Notes: generated by a model from the sequence alone, not told the origin. Counted from the first letter of the stretch, positions 42,935 to 53,259 are shown. The stretch: DNA of 64,000 bases from Candidatus Gastranaerophilales bacterium (GCA_944325785.1 CALVBN010000007.1:59794-123793); one strand, 5' to 3'. Translations and numbers: made by a program.

Positions 42935-43918
42935 TTATACAATAAATCTTGCCGTGCAGGCTCCGAACACAACCAGCCAGATAAACATAATTCCTGCAAG
43001 CAGAATTGGTTTGATGCCGAGTCCTTTAATTTTTTGGAAATTTGTTTCGACACCCAGTGCAAACATAGCCACTGTTAATAAAAATATATCAAATTCAATA
43101 ATTCCTGTTTTGACTATTTCCGGCAGAAGATTCAGAGAATTAAAACCGCACATCACGACGAACATTATTGCAAACCACGGCATTGGTACTTTTGTTCTTT
43201 TTGTATGGGATTTTTTTGCAAGGTATAAACCCAGCAGGAACAGATATGGCACAAGCATCATAACGCGGGTTAATTTTACGATAACAGAGGTGTCGCATAC
43301 AGAAGGTGAAACTGCGCTTCCGGCAGCAACTACCTGTGCTACTTCATGGATGGTTGAACCTATATAGATGCCAAAAGCACTGTCCGGTATAATTCCTAAT
43401 CCCGCAAGAAAAGGATATAAGAACATAGCAATTGTTCCGAATAAAACCACGGTTGATACAGCAAGAGAAACTTTATGCGAATCAGCCTTAAGCATAGAGT
43501 CTGTCCCTAATACTGCGGCTGCACCGCATACGGAAGAGCCTATTGCGGTAAGCATACATAAATCCTTGTCGAGTTTAAAAACTCTTGTTCCTAAATAATA
43601 TCCGAGGAGATATGTTGTTGTAAGCATAATAACATCCGCCCAGAACCCCTGTAATCCGACTGCAAAAATCTGTTGGAATGTTATTCTGAAACCGTAAAGA
43701 ACAATTGCCAGCCTTAAAAGACGTTTGGCAGAAAAAACGATTCCTTCTCTAAAACTCTCCGGTATAAATCGATTAAAGATATTCCCGATAATCATTCCTA
43801 TTATTATTGCAAATGTCAGCGAATTAAGGTTGATTGATTTGCAAAACCCGCATCGGCAGGTAAAATATGCAATCAATGCAAATATTGAACAAAAGATTAT
43901 TCCTTTTAAATTTTTCAT
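42935..43918 (-). CDS. YeiH/UPF0324-family putative anion exporter
   Basis: A 327-residue integral membrane protein of the YeiH family with about ten helices. Markers are YGFRITFQQIFAVG, TAIGSSVCGAAAVLGTD and GSTIHEVAQVVAAG. Family members are thought to export sulfate released from sulfonates such as taurine, or otherwise to move anions. It lies 26 nt upstream of SulP on the same strand, but SulP has its own promoter-like sequence. A GGAG ribosome binding site precedes its ATG. Confidence 0.88.
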   Translation of the reverse strand: MKNLKGIIFCSIFALIAYFTCRCGFCKSINLNSLTFAIIIGMIIGNIFNRFIPESFREGIVFSAKRLLRLAIVLYGFRITFQQIFAVGLQGFWADVIMLTTTYLLGYYLGTRVFKLDKDLCMLTAIGSSVCGAAAVLGTDSMLKADSHKVSLAVSTVVLFGTIAMFLYPFLAGLGIIPDSAFGIYIGSTIHEVAQVVAAGSAVSPSVCDTSVIVKLTRVMMLVPYLFLLGLYLAKKSHTKRTKVPMPWFAIMFVVMCGFNSLNLLPEIVKTGIIEFDIFLLTVAMFALGVETNFQKIKGLGIKPILLAGIMFIWLVVFGACTARFIV

Positions 43919-44053
43919 ACTTATCTCCTAATCTTGACATATTATCAATTATAACAAGTACAGTCTGTGCCTTTATAATATATTTATATAAGGCTCCGCA
44001 TTGTTAGAAATAGTATTTCTATGATATAATTAAAGCCGTTGAAGGAGAACTTG

Positions 44054-45310
44054 ATGGACAAATTGAAAATCGGAATAATCGGACTCGGAACAGTAGGGAG
44101 CGGGGTTTATAAAACGCTTCAGAGTATGGACAGTATTGAGATAGTAAAAGTTGCGGTAAAAAATATTAATAAACCCAGAACAGTTACGGTTCCGCAGGAA
44201 AAGTTAACCGATAATCCGTATGATGTTGTTAATGACCCTTCAATTGATGTTGTTGTGGAGCTTATCGGCGGAATTCATCCGGCTCTTGATTATATAGAAA
44301 CTGCAATTAAGAACGGAAAGCATATTGTCACTGCAAATAAAGAGCTTCTGGCAAAGAACGGCGAAGAATTATTTAATTTTGCGGAAAAACATAATAAAGT
44401 TGTTTTGTATGAAGCTGCCATTGCAGGCGGAATACCGATTATAATGCCGATTAAAACTATTCTTGCCGGCAATAAGATAACAAAAATACACGCTATTTTG
44501 AACGGCACAACAAATTATATTTTAACCAAAATGGATGCTGACGGTGCATCTTATGAAGATGTTTTGAAAGAAGCGCAGGCGCTTGGTTATGCGGAAACAG
44601 ACCCGACAGGGGATGTTGAAGGCTTTGATGCTGCGTATAAAATTACGACGCTTTCTACAATTGCTTTCAAGAAGCGCATAAAGCTTGAAAATGTCTATAG
44701 AGAAGGTATTACAAAAATCCGTAAGGATGATATGGCAAAAGCTAATGAACTGGGGTATAAAATCAAGCTGATTGCAACTGCAACAATTGATGAAAATGAT
44801 AATGCAGATGTAAGGGTTCATCCTATGCTTGTATCAAAGAACAGTATGCTTGCACATATTAATTACGTAACGAATGCCGTTGCAATAAGCGGTCATCCGA
44901 TAGGCGATATAGTTCTATCCGGACCTGGCGCGGGCGAATTTCCTACCGCAAGTTCTGTCGTCGGAGATATTCTTGCAATACAGTCAGAATTTGGCAGAAC
45001 TGATTATATGCTTCCGATGATGAGATGCAACCATACATCAGATGCAAATCCCGTAAAAATTGATGATACAGTCAACAAATACTATATATCAATAACTGCG
45101 CCGAATGCTATTGGTGTTATTGCAAAAATCGGCACCATCTGCGCAAACAAAAATATAAGCCTTTCAAGCATAGTTCAGAAGGGTGTATCAGAAGATAACA
45201 CGGCAGACATTACGGTTATTACGGAACACTGCCAGGAAAAGCTTATAAAAGAAGTTGTCAATGAGTTAACAAACTGCACGGTTAACAGTATAATAAGAGT
45301 GGCAGACTAA
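44054..45310 (+). CDS. hom: Homoserine dehydrogenase
   Basis: A 418-residue enzyme: N-terminal NAD(P) domain (GIIGLGTVGSGVY), catalytic part with VTANKELLA and AILNGTTNYILTKM, and a C-terminal ACT domain (ISITAPNAIGVIAKIG), which usually binds threonine for feedback. It converts aspartate semialdehyde to homoserine. An AAGGAG ribosome binding site fixes ATG 44054; a TTG at 44039 was rejected. It starts a long run with thrC and proB. thrB and the aspartokinase are not in the window. Confidence 0.96.
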   Translation: MDKLKIGIIGLGTVGSGVYKTLQSMDSIEIVKVAVKNINKPRTVTVPQEKLTDNPYDVVNDPSIDVVVELIGGIHPALDYIETAIKNGKHIVTANKELLAKNGEELFNFAEKHNKVVLYEAAIAGGIPIIMPIKTILAGNKITKIHAILNGTTNYILTKMDADGASYEDVLKEAQALGYAETDPTGDVEGFDAAYKITTLSTIAFKKRIKLENVYREGITKIRKDDMAKANELGYKIKLIATATIDENDNADVRVHPMLVSKNSMLAHINYVTNAVAISGHPIGDIVLSGPGAGEFPTASSVVGDILAIQSEFGRTDYMLPMMRCNHTSDANPVKIDDTVNKYYISITAPNAIGVIAKIGTICANKNISLSSIVQKGVSEDNTADITVITEHCQEKLIKEVVNELTNCTVNSIIRVAD

Positions 45311-45319
45311 GGGGGGAAA

Positions 45320-46378
45320 ATGTACTATCAAGGTTTGATTAATAAATACAGAAAATATCTGCCGGTGAGTGATACAACTGCGATTGTAACTTTAAATGAA
45401 GGTAATACACCGTTGATTAAAGCTGATAATCTTGCAAAAAAAATCGGGATTGAAGCAAATATATATTTGAAGTTTGAGGGCTGTAATCCTACGGGAAGCT
45501 TTAAAGACCGCGGTATGACAATGGCAGTTACAAAGGCAAAAGAAGAAGGCGCCGGCGCGATTATCTGTGCATCAACCGGAAATACTTCCGCATCTGCAGC
45601 TGCATACGGTGCAAAAGCCGGAATAAAAACTTTTGTTCTTATTCCGGACGGGTATATTGCGCTTGGAAAACTTTCGCAGGCAATGATGTACGGTGCAGAA
45701 ATTATTGCTATACAAGGGAACTTTGACCAGGCGCTTGACTGCGTTAGAGAAATTTCTGCAACACACCCGATTACGCTTGTAAATTCCGTTAACCCGTATA
45801 GAATAGAGGGTCAGAAAACAGGTGCTTTTGAGATTTGTGACGCGCTCGGCAAGGCGCCGGAGTATCATTTTATTCCGGTCGGAAATGCCGGTAATATTAC
45901 CGCATACTGGAAGGGGTATAAAGAATATTATGCGGAAGGAACAATCAAAAACTTACCGAAGATGATGGGATATGAAGCGGAGGGTTCTGCAGCAATTGTC
46001 CGCGGTGAAAGAATTTTGAAGCCCGAAACTCTTGCAACCGCAATCCGTATCGGAAATCCTGCAAGCTGGAAGCAGGCAGAAAACGCAAGGGATGAAAGCC
46101 ATGGAAAAATAGGATGTGTAAGCGATGAAAAGATTGTAGAAGCATACAAAATGCTTGCTTCCACAGAAGGTATTTTATGCGAACCTGCAAGCGCAGCATC
46201 TGTTGCCGGTCTTATACAGGCGCATTCGCAGGGGCTTGTTAAAGAAGGCTCTGACATTGTCTGCATTCTTACCGGAAACGGGCTTAAGGATCCGGATAAT
46301 GCTATTAAGTACTCAAATTCAGATGTTAAAAAGACTTCATCAGACATAAAAGACGTATTAAAGGTAATGGGTTTTTAG
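45320..46378 (+). CDS. thrC: Threonine synthase
   Basis: A 352-residue PLP enzyme of the short threonine-synthase type: [14 protein letters not shown] Lys in [11 protein letters not shown], the phosphate loop [11 protein letters not shown] and a C-terminal LTGNGLKDP. It makes threonine from O-phosphohomoserine. It starts 10 nt after hom with a GGGG ribosome binding site. The gap to proB is 3 nt. Confidence 0.96.
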   Translation: MYYQGLINKYRKYLPVSDTTAIVTLNEGNTPLIKADNLAKKIGIEANIYLKFEGCNPTGSFKDRGMTMAVTKAKEEGAGAIICASTGNTSASAAAYGAKAGIKTFVLIPDGYIALGKLSQAMMYGAEIIAIQGNFDQALDCVREISATHPITLVNSVNPYRIEGQKTGAFEICDALGKAPEYHFIPVGNAGNITAYWKGYKEYYAEGTIKNLPKMMGYEAEGSAAIVRGERILKPETLATAIRIGNPASWKQAENARDESHGKIGCVSDEKIVEAYKMLASTEGILCEPASAASVAGLIQAHSQGLVKEGSDIVCILTGNGLKDPDNAIKYSNSDVKKTSSDIKDVLKVMGF

Positions 46379-46381
46379 GTT

Positions 46382-47527
46382 ATGCGCAGAGAGGATTTTG
46401 TTGACGTAAAACGAATTGTAATAAAACTCGGTACTAATGTATTGAGAAACGAGGACGGCGAGGTTGCAATTTCGCGTATTTATTCTTTTATCGAAGATAT
46501 GTCAAAGCTTGTTAAGCAGGGAAAAGAAGTTATACTTGTAACAAGCGGTGCAGTGGGGCTCGGCAAAAAGAAATTAAATCTTGATTCAACAGCTGAAGAC
46601 GGCGTGAAACAGGCATGTGCGGCGGTCGGCCAGAGCAGGCTGATGTCATTTTACGAAAACGGATTTGGAATTTATGATATTCCGATTGCTCAGATTCTTC
46701 TTACTGAGGATGATTTTTCGCTCAGATACAGGTATTTGAGCCTTAGAACAACATTGAATAAAATTCTTGAATTCGGCGTTGTTCCGATTATTAACCAGAA
46801 TGATACAGTGTCTACAATTAAGATGAATGCAATGTTATCCGGCATGAAAGTTTGTTTTTCAGATAACGATAAGTTATCTGCACTGGTTGCAAGCGAGCTG
46901 GATGCTGATTTACTGCTTCTTTTGTCTGATGTGGAAGGTTTGTATACAGCAAATCCGAAGGAAAATCCGGATGCAAAACTTATTCCGGTTGTTGAAAGCG
47001 TAACAGACGAGATTATGTCGCTCGGAACAGACGCTTCAGAAGGCGGAAGAGGCGGTATGAAAACCAAGCTTGAAGCGGCTAAGCTTGTAACCAGATTCGG
47101 CGGACGCGTTATTATTGCTAATGGAAAAATTCCGTATGTAATAAGCAAGATTTTTGATAAGGAAGAGATTGGAACAATGTTCCTGCCGACAAAAGAAAAT
47201 CTTCCGGATAAAAAGCGCTGGATTGGATATGCGACAAATATCAGAGGACAGCTTATTGTTAACAGCGGGGCTAAAAAAGCTGTACTTGAACAGTTTTCAA
47301 GCCTTCTTCCAATCGGAATTATCAACGTTGTTAATGATTTTAAGCAGGGTGAAGTTGTTTCTATCTGCGACGAGAATAATGTTGAATTTGCACGCGGTAT
47401 GGTAAACTATAACTCAGAAGAGTGCAGAAAAATTGTGGGCGCGCATTCTAACAACATTGAAACCATACTAGGGTACAAAAATTATGATGCGGTTATTACG
47501 CGTGATAATATAACAGGTTTAATATAA
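46382..47527 (+). CDS. proB: Glutamate 5-kinase with PUA domain
   Basis: A 381-residue amino-acid kinase: KRIVIKLGTNVL, VTSGAVGLGKKKL, NQNDTVST and GRGGMKTKLEAAK, followed by a C-terminal PUA domain. It makes glutamyl 5-phosphate, the first step of proline synthesis. The stop is 25 nt from the next gene. proA is not in the window. Its product easily cyclises to 5-oxoproline, relevant to its neighbour. Confidence 0.96.
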   Translation: MRREDFVDVKRIVIKLGTNVLRNEDGEVAISRIYSFIEDMSKLVKQGKEVILVTSGAVGLGKKKLNLDSTAEDGVKQACAAVGQSRLMSFYENGFGIYDIPIAQILLTEDDFSLRYRYLSLRTTLNKILEFGVVPIINQNDTVSTIKMNAMLSGMKVCFSDNDKLSALVASELDADLLLLLSDVEGLYTANPKENPDAKLIPVVESVTDEIMSLGTDASEGGRGGMKTKLEAAKLVTRFGGRVIIANGKIPYVISKIFDKEEIGTMFLPTKENLPDKKRWIGYATNIRGQLIVNSGAKKAVLEQFSSLLPIGIINVVNDFKQGEVVSICDENNVEFARGMVNYNSEECRKIVGAHSNNIETILGYKNYDAVITRDNITGLI

Positions 47528-47552
47528 TTGATGTATAATTAAAAGGGAAAAA

Positions 47553-48350
47553 ATGATGCAGGAAGTGTTAGAGAAAAAATCAATAAAAAACATAGATTTT
47601 AACTGTGATTTGGCGCAGGCTTACGGGATATATAAAAACAGCAGAGAATACGAACTTTTGGACTATGTAAGTTCGGTAAACGTATCTTGCGGGTTCCATT
47701 CCGGCGATCCTGTTACAATAAAAGAAGCCTTGCTTAAGGCAAAAGAAAAAAATGTCGCAGTCGGCGCGCATATCGGGTTCAATGATATTCAAGGGTTCGG
47801 CTACAGACCGGTTGAATTAAAGGAAGATGAGCTGGAAGCTCTTGTTGTTTATCAAGTCGGCGCTATTATGTCGTTTGCAAAAGCTTACGGCTTAAGCATA
47901 GAACACGTAAGACCGCACGGTGCAATGTATAAAATGGCAGGCGAAGATTTTATTTTTGCATCAGCTGTTGCAAAGGCGGTAAAAAAATGCTCTGAATGGC
48001 TTGTTTTATATCTTCCTGCCGGAGATACCGCAGTAAAAACCGGCGATTATACAAATATCCAAATCGCGCAGGAAATTTCGCTTGAAAAAGCATATAATCC
48101 GGATTTGACAATAGATTATGCTGTTCCGGATAACACTAATAATTATGAAATGATTAAACGTTTTCAGCATCTTTTGCATACTTCGCAGATAAGAAATAAT
48201 CTCGGCGGTATGAGTTTTGTTGAAGCAGATACTATTCATTTCTCCAACAAGTACAAAAATTCGTTAGAATTGATTCAGCAGGCAAGAAATCTTATAGCGC
48301 CTGCGCCTGTTAATTACATTAATGCAAAGACATCTGGATGGGTTGATTAA
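47553..48350 (+). CDS. pxpA: LamB/YcsF family protein, 5-oxoprolinase subunit A-like
   Basis: A 265-residue protein of the PxpA family: IDFNCDLAQAYG, SVNVSCGFHSGDP, GAHIGFNDIQGFGYRP and EHVRPHGAMYKMA. In PxpABC this subunit helps open 5-oxoproline to glutamate with ATP. The start motif reads DLAQAYG where most members have DLGESFG, so one acidic residue is missing. pxpB and pxpC are not nearby. It follows proB, whose product cyclises to 5-oxoproline, which suggests salvage. Confidence 0.75.
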   Translation: MMQEVLEKKSIKNIDFNCDLAQAYGIYKNSREYELLDYVSSVNVSCGFHSGDPVTIKEALLKAKEKNVAVGAHIGFNDIQGFGYRPVELKEDELEALVVYQVGAIMSFAKAYGLSIEHVRPHGAMYKMAGEDFIFASAVAKAVKKCSEWLVLYLPAGDTAVKTGDYTNIQIAQEISLEKAYNPDLTIDYAVPDNTNNYEMIKRFQHLLHTSQIRNNLGGMSFVEADTIHFSNKYKNSLELIQQARNLIAPAPVNYINAKTSGWVD

Positions 48351-48352
48351 TT

Positions 48353-49663
48353 ATGGGGTTTAATTTTAAAAATAACGTTAAAGTGACAAAAGATGTGGGC
48401 TGGCTTATACCTGGACTTGAAGTTAAGCGATGGTTTTTCTTAATTTTTTTAGGCTCAATAATGATAGTTTTAGGTTTTATGGTGCTTGCAAATGTGCGCC
48501 CTATTTACCTTACGCTTGAACTTATAAGAAAAGCGGCATTAATACTTCCGTCCAATGTTCTTGCTGCAGTGTTTATCCTTGTAGGTTCCGCAATATTTTT
48601 CAAAGGCTGGCAGAAAACAACTCTGTCGTTAATGGATATGGATACCAGAAAGGGAAATAATTCCGTATTAGAAAAGCTTTACCGCAGAAGAAAGCTTAAT
48701 AAAGGTGCCAAAATAGTTGCTATCGGCGGCGGCACCGGACTTTCAATGCTTCTTCGCGGGATAAAAAAATATACAAATAATATTACGGCAATAGTAACTG
48801 TAGGCGACGACGGCGGAAGCTCCGGCAGATTGAGAGAAGAACTGGGAATTCTTCCCCCGGGCGATATAAGAAACTGTATTGCAGCTCTAGCCGATGACGA
48901 GGACTTGATTACAAAACTGTTCCAGTATCGTTTCAGAAACGGTGAAGGGCTGGAAGGACACAGCTTCGGCAACCTGTTTTTGACGGCATTATGTTCTATT
49001 ACCGGTGATATGGTAAGAGCCGTCAAAGAATCTTCAAATGTTTTAAATATAAGAGGTGTTGTGCTTCCTGCAACATTAGATGATATGAAGCTTGCAGCTT
49101 TATTTGAGGATGGCAGAATTGTTCATGGCGAATCAAACATTCCGGAAGCACACGGGCGTATTAAGCGTTTATTTACAGAGCCGGAACACTGTACTGCCCT
49201 CCCTGAAGCTATACAGGCAATTAAAGAAGCCGATTTGATTATTCTCGGACCCGGAAGTCTGTATACAAGCGTTATTCCAAACCTTTTGGTAAGCGGTATT
49301 GTTGATGCTATTGATAAATCGCACGCTAAAAGGATTTATGTATGCAATATTATGACACAGCCCGGCGAAACGGATAATTATTCTGTTGCAAGCCATGTAA
49401 ACGCGCTTATCACACACGCAAAGGGCAAAAAGATTATTGACGCTGTTCTTGTAAATGATAGCCTCCCTGAGAATATATCTGAAGGCTATGCAAAAAGCGG
49501 TTCTATCCCCGTAAGACTGGATATGGAAAATATTGCACCTATAGGGATTGAGGTTGTTTCTCAAAAATTGATACAAGAAAATCACGAAGGACTTGTAAGA
49601 CACAGTTCTGGAAGGGTTGCAAGAGCAGTATATTATTGGTACAGAAAGGCGGTAAAAAAATAG
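48353..49663 (+). CDS. yvcK: Gluconeogenesis factor YvcK/CofD-like
   Basis: A 436-residue protein: two N-terminal membrane helices (about 27-47 and 65-83), then a CofD/YvcK fold with IVAIGGGTGLSMLLRG, VGDDGGSSGRLREE, PPGDIRNC and LGPGSLYTSVIPN. YvcK binds UDP-sugars and controls cell shape and growth on gluconeogenic carbon sources in Bacillus. The membrane helices are additional to the core. It starts 2 nt after pxpA and ends 1 nt before panB, so the operon is tight. Confidence 0.9.
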   Translation: MGFNFKNNVKVTKDVGWLIPGLEVKRWFFLIFLGSIMIVLGFMVLANVRPIYLTLELIRKAALILPSNVLAAVFILVGSAIFFKGWQKTTLSLMDMDTRKGNNSVLEKLYRRRKLNKGAKIVAIGGGTGLSMLLRGIKKYTNNITAIVTVGDDGGSSGRLREELGILPPGDIRNCIAALADDEDLITKLFQYRFRNGEGLEGHSFGNLFLTALCSITGDMVRAVKESSNVLNIRGVVLPATLDDMKLAALFEDGRIVHGESNIPEAHGRIKRLFTEPEHCTALPEAIQAIKEADLIILGPGSLYTSVIPNLLVSGIVDAIDKSHAKRIYVCNIMTQPGETDNYSVASHVNALITHAKGKKIIDAVLVNDSLPENISEGYAKSGSIPVRLDMENIAPIGIEVVSQKLIQENHEGLVRHSSGRVARAVYYWYRKAVKK

Positions 49664-49664
49664 T

Positions 49665-50498
49665 ATGAAGACAGTAAACTCATTTCAAAAATTAAAAGAT
49701 GATAATGAAAAAATTGCGATGCTTACGGCATATGATTATTCAACCGCTAAAACTCTGGAAGAAGCCGGAATTGATGCTATTCTTGTGGGTGATTCCCTTG
49801 CAATGGTGGCTTTGGGGTATCGGGATACTTATATTATTACCGCGGATGAAATGCGTGTGTTTGTAAAAGCAGTTGCTAAAGGTGCTAGAAATACATTTAT
49901 TATTGCAGATATGCCGTTTATGAGCTATAACATTAACCTTGAACAAGGTATGGAAAACGCTTCAAAAATGATTAAAGCGGGTGCTTCTGCTGTCAAGCTT
50001 GAAGGTTGTAACAAATATATTCTCACGCTTACAAAAAGATGCATTGAATCCGGAATACCTGTTCTGGGGCATCTCGGCTTTACTCCGCAGTTGATGAATA
50101 CAATCGGCGGACATAAAATTCAAGGCAAAACAGCAGAAATGACGGAAGAAATACTTGCGAACGCAAAAAAATTGGAAGAAGCCGGATGCTTTGCAATTGT
50201 TCTTGAACTTATGCCGTCAGAGAGTGCAAAATACATTACGGATAATCTGCAGATTCCTACAATCGGCATAGGCGCTGGAAATGAGTGCTCCGGACAAATT
50301 GTTGTAACAGACGATATTTTAGGCAAATATACGGATTTTGCACCAAAGTTTGTGAAAAAATATACAGATTTGCATAGTATTGTGCTGGACAGTGTTTCTA
50401 AATATAAAGAAGAAGTCAAAACTCTGGTTTTTCCGTCAAAAGATGAATCTTTTGAATTAAATCCGGAAGAGCAGATAAAGCTTATATCAAATGATTAA
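49665..50498 (+). CDS. panB: Ketopantoate hydroxymethyltransferase
   Basis: A 277-residue TIM-barrel enzyme with the markers MLTAYDYSTAK, VGDSLAMVALGY, and HLGFTPQ. It adds a hydroxymethyl group to 2-oxoisovalerate from methylenetetrahydrofolate, the first step of pantothenate synthesis. It lies between yvcK and panC. panD and panE are not in the window. Confidence 0.96.
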   Translation: MKTVNSFQKLKDDNEKIAMLTAYDYSTAKTLEEAGIDAILVGDSLAMVALGYRDTYIITADEMRVFVKAVAKGARNTFIIADMPFMSYNINLEQGMENASKMIKAGASAVKLEGCNKYILTLTKRCIESGIPVLGHLGFTPQLMNTIGGHKIQGKTAEMTEEILANAKKLEEAGCFAIVLELMPSESAKYITDNLQIPTIGIGAGNECSGQIVVTDDILGKYTDFAPKFVKKYTDLHSIVLDSVSKYKEEVKTLVFPSKDESFELNPEEQIKLISND

Positions 50499-50521
50499 TA
50501 ACAGAAGAAAAGAGGGTAAAA

Positions 50522-51373
50522 ATGCTTTTACATACAATAAAAGAGGTTAGGGAAAAAAGGCAGGAGTGGAAAGGCTTGAAAGTCGGGCTTGTACCTACGA
50601 TGGGTGCGCTTCATGCGGGGCATTTGAGTCTTATTAAAAAAGCAAAAGAAACCTGCGATAAAGTTATTGTATCAGTATTTGTAAACCCGATTCAGTTTGG
50701 ACCGGCAGAAGATTTTGACAAATACCCGCGGACGCTTGAAAAAGATTATGAACTCTGTACAAAAGAGGGCGTTGATATAGTTTTTGCACCTTCTCCTAAT
50801 GAAATGTACGGAGCGGGGCAGAAACTTTCTAACGATACTTTGACCTATGTCTGCCCGCCGTTTTTCTATGTGAATAAACTCTGCGGAAAAACAAGAACCG
50901 GACATTTTGACGGAGTATGCACGGTTGTGTTGAAATTGTTTAATATAGCTCAGCCGGATTTTGCTTTCTTCGGGCAGAAAGATGCTCAGCAGGCTGTTAT
51001 TATTAAAAAAATGGTAAAGGATTTAAATGTTCCGGTTGAAGTTATACAGTGCCCTATTGTACGCGAAGAATCCGGACTTGCGTTGAGCAGTCGGAATAAA
51101 TATCTTACGGAAGAGGGCAGGAAAGAGGCGCTCGTTTTGAGCAAAATTTTAAATAATATCAAATCCTGCTATAAAAAAGGCATTACTGACATTGATGCTC
51201 TTAAAGAAACTGCATACGGCTTTTTGAATGAAAAACACGATTTAGAATATCTTGAAATTTTAAATAAAAATACGCTCGAAGAGCAGGAAAAAGCAGATGA
51301 TGATTCAATTGCGCTTATAGCCTGCAGGGTTGAAAATGTACGATTAATTGATAACATGTATCTCGGAGGATAA
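50522..51373 (+). CDS. panC: Pantoate-beta-alanine ligase
   Basis: A 283-residue PanC: PTMGALHAGHLSL (HIGH-like), NPIQFGP, FFGQKDAQQ, and LSSRNKYL (KMSKS-like). It joins pantoate and beta-alanine using ATP, following panB in the pathway. AGGGTAAAA is upstream of the start. The next gene begins 4 nt after its stop. Confidence 0.96.
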   Translation: MLLHTIKEVREKRQEWKGLKVGLVPTMGALHAGHLSLIKKAKETCDKVIVSVFVNPIQFGPAEDFDKYPRTLEKDYELCTKEGVDIVFAPSPNEMYGAGQKLSNDTLTYVCPPFFYVNKLCGKTRTGHFDGVCTVVLKLFNIAQPDFAFFGQKDAQQAVIIKKMVKDLNVPVEVIQCPIVREESGLALSSRNKYLTEEGRKEALVLSKILNNIKSCYKKGITDIDALKETAYGFLNEKHDLEYLEILNKNTLEEQEKADDDSIALIACRVENVRLIDNMYLGG

Positions 51374-51377
51374 CTTA

Positions 51378-52229
51378 ATGCATGAGATTATAATGAGTTT
51401 TTTCAAATTCTTGAAAAGTTTTTTCCAGTTTATGAAAATTGTTTTCGTATTCTGTATAATAATGCTTTTATTTTACTGGGTTCAGAATTTGACCGGCTCT
51501 GACTGGAAATGGCTTGGGTTTATAACCCCGTTTCTTAAGGGGCTATTAGAGATTGCAAATAAAATCTATTCTGTTTCTTTTGATATTTTCGGCGCGGTAT
51601 TTGAGTTTAAATACCTTAGCGCATTAATTATTTTAACCGCATTTTTCTATCTGATGAATCTGCTTATTATCGTAACAAATCTGATAGAAGATGCTTATAA
51701 CACATCATATCTTGTATGTAAAAAGGCTGAAGAAGCGCTTTTGAATAAAACTCTAAAAGCAAATGTAGAGCGCGAAGAGAAGAGGATTAATAAATATTCT
51801 GTAGCAATAAGTACAACATTAAAACCAAAATTCTCGCACAAGGAGCTTAATATTAATATCCAAGAACAGAATAAGCTTATGAACAAATTTATTATAGAAA
51901 AAACGGGTGTTCAGCCTGCTGTATTTGAAAGCGGGTTTTTATACCAGTTTAACCGTTTTGACGAGATTGATAATGTTCTGGAAGTGCTTTTTAAAGTTAT
52001 TCATTCAAATGCGCCTCTTGATTATGCAATATGCATTCAAGCCGGCGACGATATGGAACAGCTTAAGAAACTAATCAGCTTAAAGCACTACGGAATGATA
52101 AGCATGGCAGCTGATACGGCATACAGATACAAATTTAATGAAACCCACAGATACGGTACGACTCAAGTCGGGTTATTCCAGTATGGCGAAAGGACACTGG
52201 AAGTTCATGAGTTTAAAGAAATTCTGTAG
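51378..52229 (+). CDS. Membrane protein of unknown function
   Basis: A 283-residue protein with two membrane helices near the N-terminus (about 15-35 and 70-100) and a soluble C-terminal half of about 180 residues. The latter contains LDYAICIQAGDDMEQLKKLI and ends LEVHEFKEIL. No known family. The ATG has a GGAGG sequence eight nucleotides upstream; an in-frame start at 51348 would overlap panC. It lies between panC and dapA in the same transcription unit. Confidence 0.65.
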   Translation: MHEIIMSFFKFLKSFFQFMKIVFVFCIIMLLFYWVQNLTGSDWKWLGFITPFLKGLLEIANKIYSVSFDIFGAVFEFKYLSALIILTAFFYLMNLLIIVTNLIEDAYNTSYLVCKKAEEALLNKTLKANVEREEKRINKYSVAISTTLKPKFSHKELNINIQEQNKLMNKFIIEKTGVQPAVFESGFLYQFNRFDEIDNVLEVLFKVIHSNAPLDYAICIQAGDDMEQLKKLISLKHYGMISMAADTAYRYKFNETHRYGTTQVGLFQYGERTLEVHEFKEIL

Positions 52230-52263
52230 TATAATAGATGAGAGGATAAAGGAGTAAAATTAT

Positions 52264-53142
52264 ATGAGATATGATGCAGGCGAAGTTATAACAGCGATGG
52301 TAACACCGTTTAACGCCAAAAGAGAAGTTGATTATGAAAAAGTGGAAACACTTGCATATCAGCTTGTCAACACCGGCTCAGACGCAATTTTAGTTACGGG
52401 TACAACCGGAGAATCTCCGACATTAACGCATGAAGAGGAAATTGAGATTCTATGCAGTGCTAAAAGAGCAGTAAACCATAAGGGGAAAGTTATTATGGGT
52501 ACAGGCTCAAATTCTACAGAAACAGCTGTAATGATGGCTAAAAGGGCAGAAAAAGAAGGTGCTGATGCAATCTTGACGGTTGTTCCTTATTATAATAAAC
52601 CTTCACAGGCGGGTATGATTGAACATTTCTCAGCTGTTGCAGAAGCTGTAGAACTTCCGGTTATTTTATATAATATCCCGTCAAGAACCGGCGTTAATAT
52701 GACTGTTGATACAGTTAAAACGCTTGCAAGAAAGTATCAAAATATCGTTGCTTTAAAGCAGAGTTTCGGCGATATGGATACAATTACAGAATTAAAAATG
52801 AGCTGCCCGGGTGATTTTGCTATATATTCAGGCGATGACAGCCTGACGCTTCCGATGCTGTCGCTCGGTGCGCACGGGGTCATATCTGTAGCATCACACC
52901 TGTTCGGAAAAGAAATTAAATCTATGATACGTAATTTCAAAACCGGTGATGTAATGACTGCAAGGAATATGCATCAGAAACTTTATCCGATATTTAAGAA
53001 AATGTTTATGGCGCCGAATCCGGTTCCGGTTAAAGCTGCGCTTGCATATAAAGAAATAATAGAGGATTACGTAAGGCGGCCTCTTGTGGAATTAACAAAG
53101 GCTGAAAAAACAGAACTAATATTTACTCTTGATTCAATATAG
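52264..53142 (+). CDS. dapA: 4-hydroxy-tetrahydrodipicolinate synthase
   Basis: A 292-residue DapA: ITAMVTPFNAKREVDYE, VTGTTGESPTLTHEE, LYNIPSRTGVNM (catalytic Tyr) and IVALKQS (Schiff-base Lys). It condenses pyruvate with aspartate semialdehyde on the way to lysine and peptidoglycan diaminopimelate. AAAGGAG precedes the start. It shares its aspartate-semialdehyde substrate with Hom, the first gene of the run. Confidence 0.96.
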   Translation: MRYDAGEVITAMVTPFNAKREVDYEKVETLAYQLVNTGSDAILVTGTTGESPTLTHEEEIEILCSAKRAVNHKGKVIMGTGSNSTETAVMMAKRAEKEGADAILTVVPYYNKPSQAGMIEHFSAVAEAVELPVILYNIPSRTGVNMTVDTVKTLARKYQNIVALKQSFGDMDTITELKMSCPGDFAIYSGDDSLTLPMLSLGAHGVISVASHLFGKEIKSMIRNFKTGDVMTARNMHQKLYPIFKKMFMAPNPVPVKAALAYKEIIEDYVRRPLVELTKAEKTELIFTLDSI

Positions 53143-53259
53143 CCGGAGAGGGTAAGATTTTTATTTTCAGACTTGGGATAAAATGGGGTAAGCGAGGATT
53201 CTAAAAGGATAAAACCTGTTTACTCCGTATAATAGAAAAGGTAAAAAAGGAGTACATAA

